NCBI GenBank assembly: GCA_037445635.1
Contig: JBBIKC010000003.1
Coordinates: 1 to 64,000 of the forward strand
Reading direction: 5' to 3'
Length of the DNA: 64,000 bases
DNA from: JBFMCC01 sp037445635
GTDB taxonomy: Bacteria; Chloroflexota; Anaerolineae; Anaerolineales; Villigracilaceae
How positions within the stretch are numbered: position 1 is the first letter of the stretch; each line of letters opens with the position of its first letter. The notes beneath the pieces were generated by a model, which searched no databases, had not been told where the DNA came from, and saw only the letters and a program-made list of their open reading frames with translations. Positions 15,347 through 26,166 of the stretch are shown here, one piece after another. The translations under genes were made by a program, and so were the position numbers.

Positions 15347-17793
15347 AAACGCAGCGAGACGAATGCGATCAGGACGCCCACTGCCCACAAAGATAGATTG
15401 TAGTTTGAGCGCGGGCCGCCTGTGACGGGAAGTTCTTCGATGTCGTTGGTGGCGATACCGTAAATGGAAAAGTGCGGTCCGCGGGCCGAGATGATCTCAT
15501 TGAGGGAATCCACCGACGTGGTCAACGCATCCCAGCGCGAGAGTTCCGAATCGTAGGCCATGATCAATAGATTCTCTGGATGTCCCCCGGCCGCGAGCAC
15601 ATCCTCCGGCGTGTAGTGGTAACACACGTAAGCCTCGGGCACCGGCGACAGCGGCGGGGCCGGGGAATAGGAAATCGTGATGTCGGCGTAATGCCTCAGG
15701 TCGAGAAAGCGGCCCGGCATGGTTGGGGCGCTGGTCAGGATCTGGATCTGCACGGTGGCGGGATGCTCCAGCGCGCCGGGGGGAATCATCAGGCAGAAGG
15801 GCGGCGCGTCGAAGAATCCACCGCCGGAGTCAGCCGGAGCGGTGAAGGCGTCGCAACTGTTGGAGGGCGGCGTGCCGCCGGTGGCGAAGGGGATGAACAG
15901 CAACGCCAGGCCTTCTTCGACCGCGTCCGTTTTGTTGTAACTGTACTCGCGCCCGGCTGTGCCGTCCGCGTACTCCACGCCGATGGTGGCGGAGGATCCG
16001 TCGGAGCCGTCGCCGGTCAGCGTTTCGTATTGGAAGAGAATCTGGTTGCTGCCCTCGAAGAGAATCACCTCGAAGGTCAGCGGCCCGATGATGAGCGGCG
16101 GCTGGGGGAAGGGCTGGGTCACGTAACGGTGCACGCCGTTATATTCGATGATGACTTCGCGCGCGGGAGCCGCACCGGTAACGGTCCAGTAAACTGTTCC
16201 TCCCGCGGAGGCAGTCAGGTCGTCCCAGAAGGGGGCGATCAAATTGTTGGGCTGGCCGATGGAGGGGATGATGAAGTTTTCGGTGGATGTGCCGATGGCG
16301 CCAAAGGTCAAGTATCCATTGCTGCTGACGGTCACAGTCGTGTATGGAACGCCGCCGAAGTCGAACGTAAACGGCAGTGACAGCAGGGCCGAGCCGTTGT
16401 TGCCGCCCGGCAGGAACAGGATGGGCGTGCCGCCGGACGCGTCGCGCCATGAATATTGAACTAGGTTGCCGCACGCGTCCGAATCGACCACGTCGTAAGA
16501 GACGGCCGGCGGGCCGGGCGTCGGCGTGGGGACGATGGTGGGCGCGAAGGCCAGGGCGTCGGCGATCTGGATCAGGCCGTAGCCGGTGTTGTTGTCCAGG
16601 CCGGGCGCGTCCATATCCAGCGCGGTGCTGGTGAGGGCTTCGTAAATCTTATCGGGTGAATCGAAGGCGGGATAGAAGGCCAGCAGGGCGGCCGCGCCGG
16701 AGGCGTGCGCGGAGGCCATCGAAGTGCCGGTGAGCGTATCGTATTCGGTTGATTTTCCGCAGGTGTACGGGCCGTTGGGACAATCGTGGTTATACAGGAA
16801 GCCTGGCTTCATCGGCAGGGTGGAGAGGATGGAATCGCCGGGCGCCATCAGGTCGAGGGCCGCGCCGGTGTTGGAATACGAGGAGCGCAGGCCGCTTCCA
16901 CCGGTCGCACCGACTGCCATCACCCAGGGATAGGCGGCCGGGTAATAGATTGTGGGCGCGCCGGTATTTCCGGCCGCGGCGAAAATGGCCGCGCCGTGAG
17001 TGTAGGCGTAGTATGTTCCGCTTTCCATGAGAGCGGAAGGCGAGGAGGTGCCGAGACTCAGATTGATGACGCGCGCGCCGCGTTCCACCGCCCAAACGAG
17101 CGCCTCGGCGATGTCAGCGGTGGATCCGCTGCAGGTCCCGTTCAGGACGCGGATGGGCATGATGCTCACGTTCCAGGCGATGCCGGCGATCCCGGCCGCG
17201 TTGTTTCCCTGTGCGGCGGCGATGCCGGCCACGTGAGTCCCGTGGCCGCACTCGTCCTGCGGGGTGGAGTCATCCTCCACGAAATCGTAGCCAGGCAGGA
17301 TGCTACCGCTGAATTCGGGGTGGGAGGTATCCACGCCGGAATCGATGATTGCCAGGGTAATACTACTGGAGCCGGTCGTGATGTCCCAGGCGGCGGGCGC
17401 CTGGATCTGCGCCGGGCCGTACTGCTGAGCCCAGTATGCGTCATCGGGAATCAGCATGGCCTCGACGCGCACATTCGGTTCGACGTACAGGATGCCCGGC
17501 TGGCCGCGCAGTTTTGCCATGTACTCCTGCTCGTAGCCGCGGGGGACGGTCACCAGCGCGGCGTTCAGGCGTCCCAGGCCGGAATGTCCGGGCGCGAACG
17601 AGGTCCGGGCGGGCAAACGCAGGCTGGAAATGGAGTACCCGGGTTTGATCCCCACGATCACTTCGCCGGGGATGATATTGATATATTCAGGTGTGGCGAA
17701 AGAGGAAGGACTGGCTGAGGCCCCACTCACATTGCGCGGAAAAAAAACGCCGAAGAGCAGGAGGAAAACTACTGTGGCAAGTATCCTTCGCAT
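15313..17793 (-). CDS. Cell-wall-anchored subtilisin-like serine protease with LPVTG signal
   Basis: Extracellular S8 peptidase, 826 residues from the ATG at 17793 (MRRILATVVFLLLFG, a signal peptide; the longer frame to 17871 would place a polar tail before it). Order: signal, I9-type propeptide (GEVIVGIKPG), catalytic domain with Asp (AIIDSGVD), His (GHGTHVAG) and Ser (GTSMASAH), Pro/Thr linker, a nidogen-like beta domain (VSSNGYLTFG), further beta-rich sequence, then LPVTG (encoded at 15418-15432), a hydrophobic helix and a basic tail. That tail is a classical sortase signal, and a sortase gene lies immediately downstream. Confidence 0.93.
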   Translation of the reverse strand: MRRILATVVFLLLFGVFFPRNVSGASASPSSFATPEYINIIPGEVIVGIKPGYSISSLRLPARTSFAPGHSGLGRLNAALVTVPRGYEQEYMAKLRGQPGILYVEPNVRVEAMLIPDDAYWAQQYGPAQIQAPAAWDITTGSSSITLAIIDSGVDTSHPEFSGSILPGYDFVEDDSTPQDECGHGTHVAGIAAAQGNNAAGIAGIAWNVSIMPIRVLNGTCSGSTADIAEALVWAVERGARVINLSLGTSSPSALMESGTYYAYTHGAAIFAAAGNTGAPTIYYPAAYPWVMAVGATGGSGLRSSYSNTGAALDLMAPGDSILSTLPMKPGFLYNHDCPNGPYTCGKSTEYDTLTGTSMASAHASGAAALLAFYPAFDSPDKIYEALTSTALDMDAPGLDNNTGYGLIQIADALAFAPTIVPTPTPGPPAVSYDVVDSDACGNLVQYSWRDASGGTPILFLPGGNNGSALLSLPFTFDFGGVPYTTVTVSSNGYLTFGAIGTSTENFIIPSIGQPNNLIAPFWDDLTASAGGTVYWTVTGAAPAREVIIEYNGVHRYVTQPFPQPPLIIGPLTFEVILFEGSNQILFQYETLTGDGSDGSSATIGVEYADGTAGREYSYNKTDAVEEGLALLFIPFATGGTPPSNSCDAFTAPADSGGGFFDAPPFCLMIPPGALEHPATVQIQILTSAPTMPGRFLDLRHYADITISYSPAPPLSPVPEAYVCYHYTPEDVLAAGGHPENLLIMAYDSELSRWDALTTSVDSLNEIISARGPHFSIYGIATNDIEELPVTGGPRSNYNLSLWAVGVLIAFVSLRLWIQTSRTDRT

Positions 17794-17914
17794 GGACAAC
17801 TCCGCGCCTGAACGGTTGTTTTGGCAATTGTACTCTGTTTTCGTGCCAGCCAATGGAACAAGGAGCGGCACATCAGTGCCGCTCCCTTGTCTTACGCGAT
17901 ATTGAGTTGCTTCG

Positions 17915-20215
17915 TCATGGTTTCATGCGGATGCCTGAACCGCCTTCACTTGTACCTGCTGCGTACGGGACGCCGTTCGCACAGTAGTCATACCAGTAAA
18001 GCGTCACCGAGCCGGTTGTCCCACTGGATATGGTGAATGGATACCACCATTGGGTGTTGCAGGACCAGTCATACGCGCCGTTCAAGATCTTGCCATCCTT
18101 CCAGATATAAACGTACGGCGCAACGTAGTACAGCAGGTGATCAGAGCCTACCATCTGCCCATAGTCGGTGATGCCGATCCAGTAGTTGCCGGCGTAGTAA
18201 GGCAGGGCGGCATTGGCGGCCAACGGAGCGTGAGCCAGGCGCTTGGAGATGGTGATGCTTTCCATTGCCAGCCAGTCGCTCCATCCGCCGTCACGGTTGT
18301 AGATGGCAAATGGGAAGGCAATCAGTGTGCCGGTCGGGTCATTCTCCAGGTAGCCGAAGGCGTTCCCTTCGGGTCCCACAATGAAGGGCGCCGGCTGTCC
18401 GGGATCGAGCGGATTGGGCGTTGCAGGCAGCCAAACATTCAGGTCAAGATCGTTTCCTTCGTACAGCCAGCCTGCCACTACGGCAAAGTTGGTATCCTTG
18501 TTGGGTACCGAGCCGCGCCCCATGTAACTCCAGTAACCGCCGGACACGGTTTGGGAGCCTGTGTGCCAGAAGGTCCACTGTGCGCCAACAGTCGAAGAGT
18601 GGACCGTCTTGGCCGTGTAACCGCTTCCGACAGGCAGGTTGATGACCTCGGCGTAGGCGCTCCACATGCTCTCGACGATGCCGCTGCCTTTCATGGTAGC
18701 GCCCTGATAGACTTGGAACTGGGCGCCGGTCAGCGGCAGGCCGGTGGTGGCGTTGTAGGTGTATCCGTACGCCGCGCCGCGGTCGAGCAGGGAGGCCACG
18801 TTCACCTCATGGATGCCGGCCATCGAAGACGGCCAGCAGAAATCGTCGGCCGTGATCTCCCAGCCGCTAGTCGCGACAGCCGCGCCCACCTGGGCATTGG
18901 TGTTGGTCGGCTTGTAGCCCCAGCGACGGGCAGCGGCGGCTGAGACGAACGGCGTCGCCATCGAAGTGCCGCTCAGGTAATCGTAGCGCGGATAGTAGTC
19001 GTAGTAGTAGTTCAGGTAGAACGGCTTATCCCACGGCAGTGTGGAATAGATGTCCGTACCCGGTGCGACCACGGACACCCAGGAACCGTAGTTGGAATAG
19101 TCGGCGCGGCAACTGTAGTCCAGCCACCAGTCACCGGAGCCGGGCGGGTCCTCGTAATACACGCCTGAGGCGGCCACAGCCAGCACTTTGTTCGGGAAGT
19201 CCACGGAGTGACCGGCCGGATAACTGGGCGTGGACGAATTTGCATTGCCGGCGGCGGCCACAAGCAGTTTGCCCTTTACGTTGACGGCGTAGTCAACCGC
19301 ATTGAAGACGGCGGTCGAGTAACCCCCGCCCAGACTCATGCTCAAGACTTTCACATCCGTTCGGTTGGCGCAGTAGTTGATGCCCGCGGCCACGCCGAAG
19401 TTGGTGCCCCAGCCCTGGGCATTCAACACCTTCACGGCTACCACCTTGCCCGTAGAGACGCCGCCGATTCCTTCGTTGTTATTCTTGATGGCCGCAATGA
19501 CGCCGGAGACGTGCGTGCCGTGCCCATTGTCGTCCATCGGGTCGGCATCATTGTTGACGAAGTCCCAGCCTTTGATGATGTTGGCCTTGAGGTCCAGGTG
19601 CATATAATCTGCGCCGGTGTCCAGTACGCACACGTTCGCGCTGGCGGTTGTGTTCGGCGAGACAATGTCCGCGCCGATCCACCACCAGCCCCAGTTTTCC
19701 CACAGATAGGGGTCGTTCGGGTAAGCCGCGATCTTCTTGCCGTTTCTCACCGTCCGCAGGGATCTCAGGGATTCCACGGAGAGGGTGAGGTCCTCCTCGG
19801 CGCCGGCGCTTGGCCGCGTGACGCTCGTGACCGGAGCGGGACGATCCCCGGCAGCGCTCATCTCCTCCGGAATGCTGAACACATAGTTCGGCTCGGCGAA
19901 GGCCACGCCTTCCGACGCGGCGATCTGTGCCGCCAGCGCTTCGACATCGGCATTCTCAGCAAAGCTGAACAGGGCTACATTGCCGTACATGTTGACGACT
20001 TGAGCGTTGACGTTCCCCGCCAGTGCGGCCGCCTGTGCTTGATAGGCCTGGGCGGAGCGCCCAGATTGGAAGCCAACCACAACCTCTCCCGGAACGTACA
20101 GCGCCTCTGGGTCCCCTTCGCTAACCGGTCGAGCCGCGGCGGGTTGGACGTAGGAAATGCTTGCGGCAACAACGAGCAGTGCCATAAGCAGGTTGAACAC
20201 ACGTGAGAATTTCAT
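17915..20215 (-). CDS. Secreted subtilisin-like serine protease
   Basis: S8 peptidase of about 766 residues. The signal peptide (LLMALLVVAASISYVQPAAA) is followed by an inhibitor-like propeptide (LYVPGEVVVGFQSG), then the catalytic domain with Asp (VLDTGAD), His (NGHGTHVSG) and Ser (GTSMATP), then about 330 residues of Trp/Tyr-rich beta structure without a sorting signal, so it is probably released. The ATG at 20215 is preferred because GGAGG lies 7-8 nt upstream; the TTG at 20230 would put that site inside the gene. It lies 121 nt upstream of the LPVTG subtilase on the same strand, but the two proteins differ outside the catalytic domain. Confidence 0.93.
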   Translation of the reverse strand: MKFSRVFNLLMALLVVAASISYVQPAAARPVSEGDPEALYVPGEVVVGFQSGRSAQAYQAQAAALAGNVNAQVVNMYGNVALFSFAENADVEALAAQIAASEGVAFAEPNYVFSIPEEMSAAGDRPAPVTSVTRPSAGAEEDLTLSVESLRSLRTVRNGKKIAAYPNDPYLWENWGWWWIGADIVSPNTTASANVCVLDTGADYMHLDLKANIIKGWDFVNNDADPMDDNGHGTHVSGVIAAIKNNNEGIGGVSTGKVVAVKVLNAQGWGTNFGVAAGINYCANRTDVKVLSMSLGGGYSTAVFNAVDYAVNVKGKLLVAAAGNANSSTPSYPAGHSVDFPNKVLAVAASGVYYEDPPGSGDWWLDYSCRADYSNYGSWVSVVAPGTDIYSTLPWDKPFYLNYYYDYYPRYDYLSGTSMATPFVSAAAARRWGYKPTNTNAQVGAAVATSGWEITADDFCWPSSMAGIHEVNVASLLDRGAAYGYTYNATTGLPLTGAQFQVYQGATMKGSGIVESMWSAYAEVINLPVGSGYTAKTVHSSTVGAQWTFWHTGSQTVSGGYWSYMGRGSVPNKDTNFAVVAGWLYEGNDLDLNVWLPATPNPLDPGQPAPFIVGPEGNAFGYLENDPTGTLIAFPFAIYNRDGGWSDWLAMESITISKRLAHAPLAANAALPYYAGNYWIGITDYGQMVGSDHLLYYVAPYVYIWKDGKILNGAYDWSCNTQWWYPFTISSGTTGSVTLYWYDYCANGVPYAAGTSEGGSGIRMKP

Positions 20216-20449
20216 TTTTGCCCTCCGCAATTTACAGAAATTTGGATTGAACGAACAGGGACCCTCCCGATTAATATCTTGTTGTACGCACCTCCGTTTC
20301 TCTGAACTGGAATAAACCTTACCGTTTTGTAAGGAGTTTACTCAAATCATACAACATTCTGCGTTTGATTTCAAGCCTTAAATTGAAACGGAATTTAAAA
20401 TCGGTTACAAAAGAGGATGTATTCCACCCTATAAGACGTATTCCCCGTT

Positions 20450-22132
20450 TCAGAGAGCCTCTAACAGAATAATTTCGTACTCCCCAAGTACGCGTCCCTC
20501 ACGGACACTTTGACCCGGCTCCACGCGGGCCTCGGCCGGCGCGGTGCCGAGCAGGGTTTTCCACCTCCCCGGCGTTTGCAGCCTCACCGCGCGCCGCGAG
20601 AAATTTAGCGCGACGAGAATGGACTTTTCTCCCTCGAGTTCGCGGCGGTAAACGAGCGCGCCGCGCGGCTGCGGAGTCACGGGGACGAACGCGCCGCGGC
20701 GCAGGGCAGGTTTTTCGCGTCGCAGGCGGATCAGGGTACGGGTCAGGTTGAGAAGCGAGTTTGGGTCGGCGCGCTGGGCTTCCACGTTGCGCGTCCGATA
20801 GTTCGGATGGATACGCATCCACGGTTTCGCGGTCGAGAAGCCTGCGTTCGCGGAGGCGTCCCATTGCATCGGTGTGCGGCATCCGTCGCGTCCGCGCACG
20901 AGCGGCCAGTAGACTTTGCCCTGTGGGTCCATAATCTCATTGTGTTTGAGGAACAATTCGCGCATGCCGATCTCGTCGCCGTTGTAGATGAAGGGCGTGC
21001 CGCGCAGGGTGAGCAGGAGCGCCATCAGCACCTTGGCGCGGGCATCGTCTTCGCGATGGCTTGATGGCAGTTGCGCCACGAACATGCGCTCCGCGCCGAG
21101 GAATCCCTCTGCGAAACGCGTGGCCGGGCGGATGATGTCGTGGTTGCCGAGCACGTAATTGGGCCAGACCTCCGCGCCCGCGGCCCTCTCCCAATCCAGG
21201 ATGGCGCGCAGGAATTGGCGCGGGTCGAAGCGGCAGATGGTGAAGTCGAAGTTGAAGGCGGCGTGCAGTTTATCCGGGCCGCAGTAACTGGCGGTCGTTT
21301 CGGGCGAGGCAAACAGCGGCTCGCCAACGGTGTAGCGGTCTTCGTACGAATCGAGCAGGGCGCGCAACTCCTGCAGGAGCGGAATCATCTCCGGTTGATT
21401 CATGTCATAGATGTGTTTCTGGCGGTCATAGGCGCGCAGGCCGAAGGCGGGTGGGTTGTCGCGGAATTGTGCGTCCTTGAAAAACACGTTGAAGATGTCC
21501 AGGCGAAAGCCGTCCACGCCGCGCTCCAGCCAGAAACGGACCACGTCCATCATCGCGGCGTGTACTTCAGGATTGCGCCAGTTTACGTCCGGTTGTTCGC
21601 GAAGGAATGAAAAATGGTAGAACTGGCCGCGTTCCTCCACCCACTTCCAGGCGCGCCCGCCGAGCACGGCCTGCCAGTTGTTAGGGACCCCCCTCCGTCT
21701 CCCTCCATTTTCCTTGAAAATGGGGGAAGAGACAGAGGGGGACCGCCAGATGTACCAGTCCGCTTTCGGGTTGTCGCGGCTGGACCTGGACTCGAGAAAC
21801 CAGGGATGCTGATCGGAGGTGTGATTCAGCACTAGGTCCAGAATGACGCGGATACCGCGCGCGTGCGCCTCCGTGACGAGGCGGTCGAAGTCGGCCAGCG
21901 TGCCGAAGCGTGGATCTACATCCACATAATTGGATACGTCATAACCAAAATCTTTGTCTGGAGATGGATAGAAGGGGGAAAGCCAGATGGCGTCCACGCC
22001 GAGGTCGGCGAGGTAATCGAGGCGGGAAATGACGCCGGGCAGGTCGCCCAGCCCGTCGCCGTTGCTGTCCGAAAACGAGCGGGGATAAACCTGATAGATT
22101 ACGCCGTCACGCCACCAGATAAAATCGTCCAT
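20450..22132 (-). CDS. GH13 alpha-glucosidase / oligo-1,6-glucosidase
   Basis: Cytoplasmic glycoside hydrolase of 560 residues that cleaves alpha-glucosidic bonds of short oligosaccharides. Typical blocks are present: YQVYPRSFSDSNGDG, the nucleophile Asp in GFRLDIFNV, the acid Glu in TVGEPLF, the transition-state Asp in GNHDI, and GDEIGM. QPDVNW and the calcium-type DSNGDGLGD loop match the oligo-1,6-glucosidase/trehalose-type subfamily. There is no signal peptide. Residues about 131-149 are replaced or extended by a Gly/Arg-rich stretch encoded by an imperfect palindrome (21688-21741), where relatives have a short 'DGSPPNNW' loop. A TATACT box and AGAGG site precede the gene. No transporter or regulator of sugar use is adjacent. 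Confidence 0.9.
   Translation of the reverse strand: MDDFIWWRDGVIYQVYPRSFSDSNGDGLGDLPGVISRLDYLADLGVDAIWLSPFYPSPDKDFGYDVSNYVDVDPRFGTLADFDRLVTEAHARGIRVILDLVLNHTSDQHPWFLESRSSRDNPKADWYIWRSPSVSSPIFKENGGRRRGVPNNWQAVLGGRAWKWVEERGQFYHFSFLREQPDVNWRNPEVHAAMMDVVRFWLERGVDGFRLDIFNVFFKDAQFRDNPPAFGLRAYDRQKHIYDMNQPEMIPLLQELRALLDSYEDRYTVGEPLFASPETTASYCGPDKLHAAFNFDFTICRFDPRQFLRAILDWERAAGAEVWPNYVLGNHDIIRPATRFAEGFLGAERMFVAQLPSSHREDDARAKVLMALLLTLRGTPFIYNGDEIGMRELFLKHNEIMDPQGKVYWPLVRGRDGCRTPMQWDASANAGFSTAKPWMRIHPNYRTRNVEAQRADPNSLLNLTRTLIRLRREKPALRRGAFVPVTPQPRGALVYRRELEGEKSILVALNFSRRAVRLQTPGRWKTLLGTAPAEARVEPGQSVREGRVLGEYEIILLEAL
21688..21741. repeat. Imperfect palindrome (CCCCCATTTTC/GAAAATGGGGG family) inside the GH13 gene
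   Basis: A 54-bp imperfect inverted repeat that keeps the reading frame. A second member of the family is intergenic at 31735-31799, sharing the GAAAATGGGGG core and the GGAGACGGAGGGGGG arm. Confidence 0.85.
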
Positions 22133-22219
22133 GCGGCCTCTGTGAAATTAGTCCAAGTATATCATCCCGCTTTGGTGTTAAGAATGTTACAATGCGCATA
22201 TCTAGTACATCCCTCTGAT

Positions 22220-23395
22220 ATGATGGCAAATATGGCAACTCCCGGGGAACGAATCCTGCTCGTTGAAAGCGATCCTGATATCAGCGATCTGATTGCCCGC
22301 CAGGCATTGCGCCCGCTGGGATATCAGGTGGATGTGGTGGGGGACGCGGCTTCGGCCATTAAAAAGGCGGCGCAAACGACTCCCGATCTGATTCTCGCCA
22401 ATCTCAACCTGCCCGGCTTGAGCGCCAAAGACCTGCTGGTGGCACTGGCTTCCCAGGGCTCACAGACGCCGGTGATCGTGATGGCTGCAAAGGGACAGGA
22501 GCAGGCCGCCTTGCAGGCCTTTCGCCTGGGCGCCAGCGACGCCCTGTTCTGGCCGGCCCGCGATGCGGAAGTGGTGGCGTCGGTCGAGCGCGCCCTCAAA
22601 CAGGTACGCGAACGCCGCGCCCGCCAGAAACTGGACATGCAGCTGCAGGAGACCAATCTGGAACTGGACCGCAAGGTGCGCGAACTGACCAGCCTGCTGG
22701 CAATCGGCAAGGCTGTCGTCTCCGTCACGGATCAGCGCGTGCTCTTCCAGAAGATCGTGGACGGCGCGTTGCAGGTCTCCATTGCGGATATCGGCTGGCT
22801 GTTGCTGCGCGACGAACGGACGAAAGCCTTTCTGCTTACTTCCCATCGCAACCTGCCCGAAGCCTGGGCGAAGAAGATGAACGAACCGCTGGACGACGGT
22901 ATCAGTTCACTGGTGGCGCTCTCCGGCGAGACTCTGCTGATTCACGGCGAGCCCCTGCAAAAATTCAAAGTGGCGAACCTGGGCAAGTCTGCGGCGGTGG
23001 TTCCGATCAAGGTGCAGAACGAAGTCATCGGGTTGATGCTGGTGGTGCGCAAGAGCGCGCGTCCCTTCGAGAAAGTGGAACAGGCCCTGCTCGAGGCGGT
23101 GGCAGACTATGCTTCCATTTCGCTGGTCAATGCCCGCCTCTTCCGCGCCCTGGAGCAGACCGCCGAGTCCGCGCGCAACGGGGAAAGGGTGCAAAATGCC
23201 CTGCTCGAATCAATCCGCGAGGCGTTACGGGAGGAAATGCAGGCTGCAGGCTATCCGCTCGAACTGCTGATGACCGAAAAGCCCGGCAAGTTGTCCACTG
23301 AACAGAAACAGGCTCTGCAGACCATCAAGATGGCGCTCGACCGCCTGGCGCGCGCCGCGGAGCGCACCACGCCCCCGGCCGGTAAAGTCAAATAA
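22220..23395 (+). CDS. Receiver-like plus GAF domain signalling protein
   Basis: About 391 residues. The N-terminal receiver fold (ILLVESDPDISDLIARQAL ... ILANLNLPG) lacks the usual phospho-Asp: the position reads 'LILANLNLPG' with Asn. A coiled-coil linker (RQKLDMQLQETNLEL) leads to a GAF domain (about 160-310) and a helical tail similar to a dimerisation segment, but no histidine or ATP-binding motif is present. It probably acts with the histidine kinase that starts 11 nt downstream. Three in-frame ATG codons (22220, 22223, 22232) are possible and no strong ribosome-binding site separates them. Confidence 0.75.
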   Translation: MMANMATPGERILLVESDPDISDLIARQALRPLGYQVDVVGDAASAIKKAAQTTPDLILANLNLPGLSAKDLLVALASQGSQTPVIVMAAKGQEQAALQAFRLGASDALFWPARDAEVVASVERALKQVRERRARQKLDMQLQETNLELDRKVRELTSLLAIGKAVVSVTDQRVLFQKIVDGALQVSIADIGWLLLRDERTKAFLLTSHRNLPEAWAKKMNEPLDDGISSLVALSGETLLIHGEPLQKFKVANLGKSAAVVPIKVQNEVIGLMLVVRKSARPFEKVEQALLEAVADYASISLVNARLFRALEQTAESARNGERVQNALLESIREALREEMQAAGYPLELLMTEKPGKLSTEQKQALQTIKMALDRLARAAERTTPPAGKVK

Positions 23396-23405
23396 CAGGC
23401 TCCGC

Positions 23406-24848
23406 ATGGCCAAACCCGATCTGATTCTCCTGGCCCTGGATGACTCACCTGTTCGTCAGTTGATGGAACGGGCGCTGCGTGCCTCGAACTACGATGTTGC
23501 AATTGTCTCGGACCGCGCCGGGCTGGAAAAGGTGCTTCAATCCTCCTCACCCGCATTGCTTCTCATCGGGGAGAAATTCAACGGTCAGGCCGGCATCCCG
23601 CTGGCGGCGGAACAACTGGAACGATTCCCCACCATGCCGATTCTGGTCTACGCGGAAAAAGATACGCCCACGGTCCCAAAGGAAATCCTGCGCGCCAACC
23701 TATCCGGCTATCTCTATCCTCCCCTGAGAACCGACGACATCGTCGCCGCGGTGGGGCGCAGCCTCGACCGCGCCCGGCATCTCGGCGACTGGATCCGCCG
23801 CGAGGTCCGCCGCACGACCGCCTCGCTCCAGCGGCAGGTCAACGACTTCGAGGCCATCTTCACCAACATGAGCGACGGCATCATCATCCTGGACAGGTCC
23901 AGCCGCATCATCCTGATCAATGAAGCCGTACGCAACGTCTTCGGCGTGACCGCGTCTGTGGTCGGCCAGCCCCTGCTGGACGTGATCAAGCACCCCGACA
24001 TCCGTTCCCTGCTGGAGCGCGCCGCCTCCGAAGACTTGAAATATCACGAGATCAATTTCGACGACGGGCGCGTCTTCAACGGACAATTCACGGTGATCCC
24101 GGAGATCGGCTCGGCCATTACAATTCAGGACATCACCTACCTGAAGGAACTGGATCGCATCAAGAACGATTTTGTCCACACCGTCTCCCACGACCTGCGT
24201 TCCCCGCTGACGGCGGTCCTGGGATACGCCGAGCTGGTCGCGCGCATGGGCACACTCAACGACCAGCAGCAGGATTTCCTGCGCCGCCTGCAGGCCAGCG
24301 TGCAGGACATTACCGGCCTCGTCAACGACCTGCTCGATCTCGGCCGTCTAGAAGCCGGGTTCGACACCCGCCGCGAGATCGTTCAACTGGAAAACATCCT
24401 GGATTACACGGTGAATATTCTGAGCGGACAGGCCGAGGCCAGGGACGTCAAACTGCGCGTCGAACGGACCCCGCACCTGCCTCCGGTACGGGCGAATCCC
24501 ATCCGCCTGAGGCAGATGCTCGACAACCTGATCGGCAACGCCATTAAGTACACGCCGCAGGGCGGCGAGGTGAAACTTTACCTGCGCCCGGAGGATCACC
24601 AGATCATCCTCGAAGTGAAGGATACCGGTCCCGGCATTCCCCCCGCCGACCAGCCGCACATCTTCGAAAAATTCTACCGCGCCTCCAATGTGCCGGATAA
24701 CGTGCCCGGCTCCGGGCTGGGGCTGGCCATCGTCAAATCCATCGTGGACAGCCACCAGGGACGCATCTGGGTCGAGTCGCATCCGGGAGAGGGATCGTCC
24801 TTCTTCGTCGTCCTGCCCGTGTATGAGCCGGGGGACACCGGCCGGTAA
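23406..24848 (+). CDS. Hybrid histidine kinase: pseudo-receiver, PAS, HisKA, HATPase
   Basis: 480 residues, apparently cytoplasmic (no membrane helix). The N-terminal receiver-like domain (about 1-125) lacks the canonical acceptor Asp (LLLIGEKF at that place). A PAS domain (about 145-250; FEAIFTNMSDGIIILD) is followed by HisKA with the phospho-accepting His in VHTVSHDLRSPL, then HATPase_c with N box (NLIGNAIKYTP), G1 (DTGPGIP), F box and G2 (GSGLGLAI). It follows the receiver-GAF gene by 11 nt, so they are co-transcribed. The cognate response regulator is not obvious nearby. Confidence 0.92.
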   Translation: MAKPDLILLALDDSPVRQLMERALRASNYDVAIVSDRAGLEKVLQSSSPALLLIGEKFNGQAGIPLAAEQLERFPTMPILVYAEKDTPTVPKEILRANLSGYLYPPLRTDDIVAAVGRSLDRARHLGDWIRREVRRTTASLQRQVNDFEAIFTNMSDGIIILDRSSRIILINEAVRNVFGVTASVVGQPLLDVIKHPDIRSLLERAASEDLKYHEINFDDGRVFNGQFTVIPEIGSAITIQDITYLKELDRIKNDFVHTVSHDLRSPLTAVLGYAELVARMGTLNDQQQDFLRRLQASVQDITGLVNDLLDLGRLEAGFDTRREIVQLENILDYTVNILSGQAEARDVKLRVERTPHLPPVRANPIRLRQMLDNLIGNAIKYTPQGGEVKLYLRPEDHQIILEVKDTGPGIPPADQPHIFEKFYRASNVPDNVPGSGLGLAIVKSIVDSHQGRIWVESHPGEGSSFFVVLPVYEPGDTGR

Positions 24849-25013
24849 AAAACAGCGTCAATCTGGCAATCCAATCGCGTCGAGCGGAGGGGATGCTCCT
24901 GAGCGAGGTCGAAGGACTTTGCATCCCCGTAGGCGGGGCGCAAAAACTGCCGAAAACGCGCTTCTCCTCCTCCATGCTTCGTTCAGCGCGATATTCTATT
25001 GCACTACGCGGGT

Positions 25014-26150
<1,137 letters not shown>

Positions 26151-26166
26151 ACTTTCTCCTCACATT

